Shown here: positions 55,664 through 55,768 of the stretch, piece after piece
How positions within the stretch are numbered: position 1 is the stretch's first letter
How the letters are laid out: each line of letters starts with the position of its first letter
Assembly (NCBI GenBank): GCA_017467335.1
Contig: JAFTSJ010000010.1
Location: 1-55,768, forward strand
DNA: 55,768 nucleotides
Origin: Alphaproteobacteria bacterium
GTDB taxonomy: Bacteria; Pseudomonadota; Alphaproteobacteria; CAAHEQ01; UBA3637
Direction: 5' to 3'
Program-made: the position numbers and the translations under genes
Notes under the pieces: model-generated
What the model was told of the DNA's origin: nothing
What the model saw: only the letters and a program-made list of their open reading frames with translations
Database searches by the model: none

Positions 55664-55768
55664 AATATTTTAGATTTATTTCATTGTCAACTAAAATTTA
55701 TAATTATTTGATTTTTCATTATTTTTTTGTTTTTAAAAAAGTGTAACCCCTGCCAAAAAAAAGCGTTC

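Overview
The window reads as a piece of an AT-rich alphaproteobacterial chromosome, probably a host- or gut-associated lineage (inference). Supporting signs are the DUF2924 plus large serine recombinase pair, a CarD-type regulator, LptE-HolA, LolC-LolD, and uniformly low GC with A-rich ribosome binding sites. No rRNA gene is present, so the taxonomy rests on protein families only.

The window has two halves. Positions 1 to about 23,300 are an accessory region. It opens with a truncated Fic gene transcribed leftward. Next come two iteron-like repeat arrays (11-bp and 23-bp periods) and four tandem ~140-bp structured repeats. A mobile-element module follows: a small ORF, a DUF2924 protein, a large serine recombinase split by a -1 frame change, a phage-like replication-initiation protein, and a cluster of GATACTAT palindromes. 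Then comes one long leftward defence operon (16663 to 4520): a pseudo-methylase/specificity fusion, two HsdM paralogues, HsdS, HsdR, a Gabija-type GajA nuclease and a GajB-type helicase, with overlapping or nearly abutting genes. A divergent promoter drives a strongly structured RNA leader and a small zinc-ribbon protein. Next are a low-molecular-weight tyrosine phosphatase overlapping a DUF5677-like gene, two unrecognised small genes, a DUF4297-nuclease/Rad50-like ATPase pair (Lamassu-like), and a Y-family DNA polymerase.

A tRNA with a CAU anticodon (23586-23662) marks the start of the housekeeping half. This half encodes CarD, lipoproteins (one MliC-like), an L,D-transpeptidase, DNA polymerase III delta (HolA) with LptE, MiaA, a membrane coiled-coil protein in an operon with MazEF, RNase R, an Mpi-like DNA invertase, a DedA/YqaA protein, a peroxiredoxin with LepA, two membrane-anchored metallophosphoesterases, an ankyrin protein, a GT2 glycosyltransferase, a NagZ-like GH3 enzyme, LolC-LolD-DnaE, a cytidylate-kinase-like protein, ParE, Lgt, DUF2062, a PgeF/YfiH protein and a nucleotidyltransferase. 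It ends in AT-rich DNA carrying a palindromic interspersed repeat.

The best candidates for something undescribed are: (1) the seven-gene defence operon joining a two-M type I system, a pseudo-M/S fusion and Gabija; (2) the structured RNA plus zinc-ribbon protein divergent from it; and (3) the repeat arrays and in-frame tandem hairpin repeats at the left edge. Functions are inferred from motifs read by eye; no database search was run.
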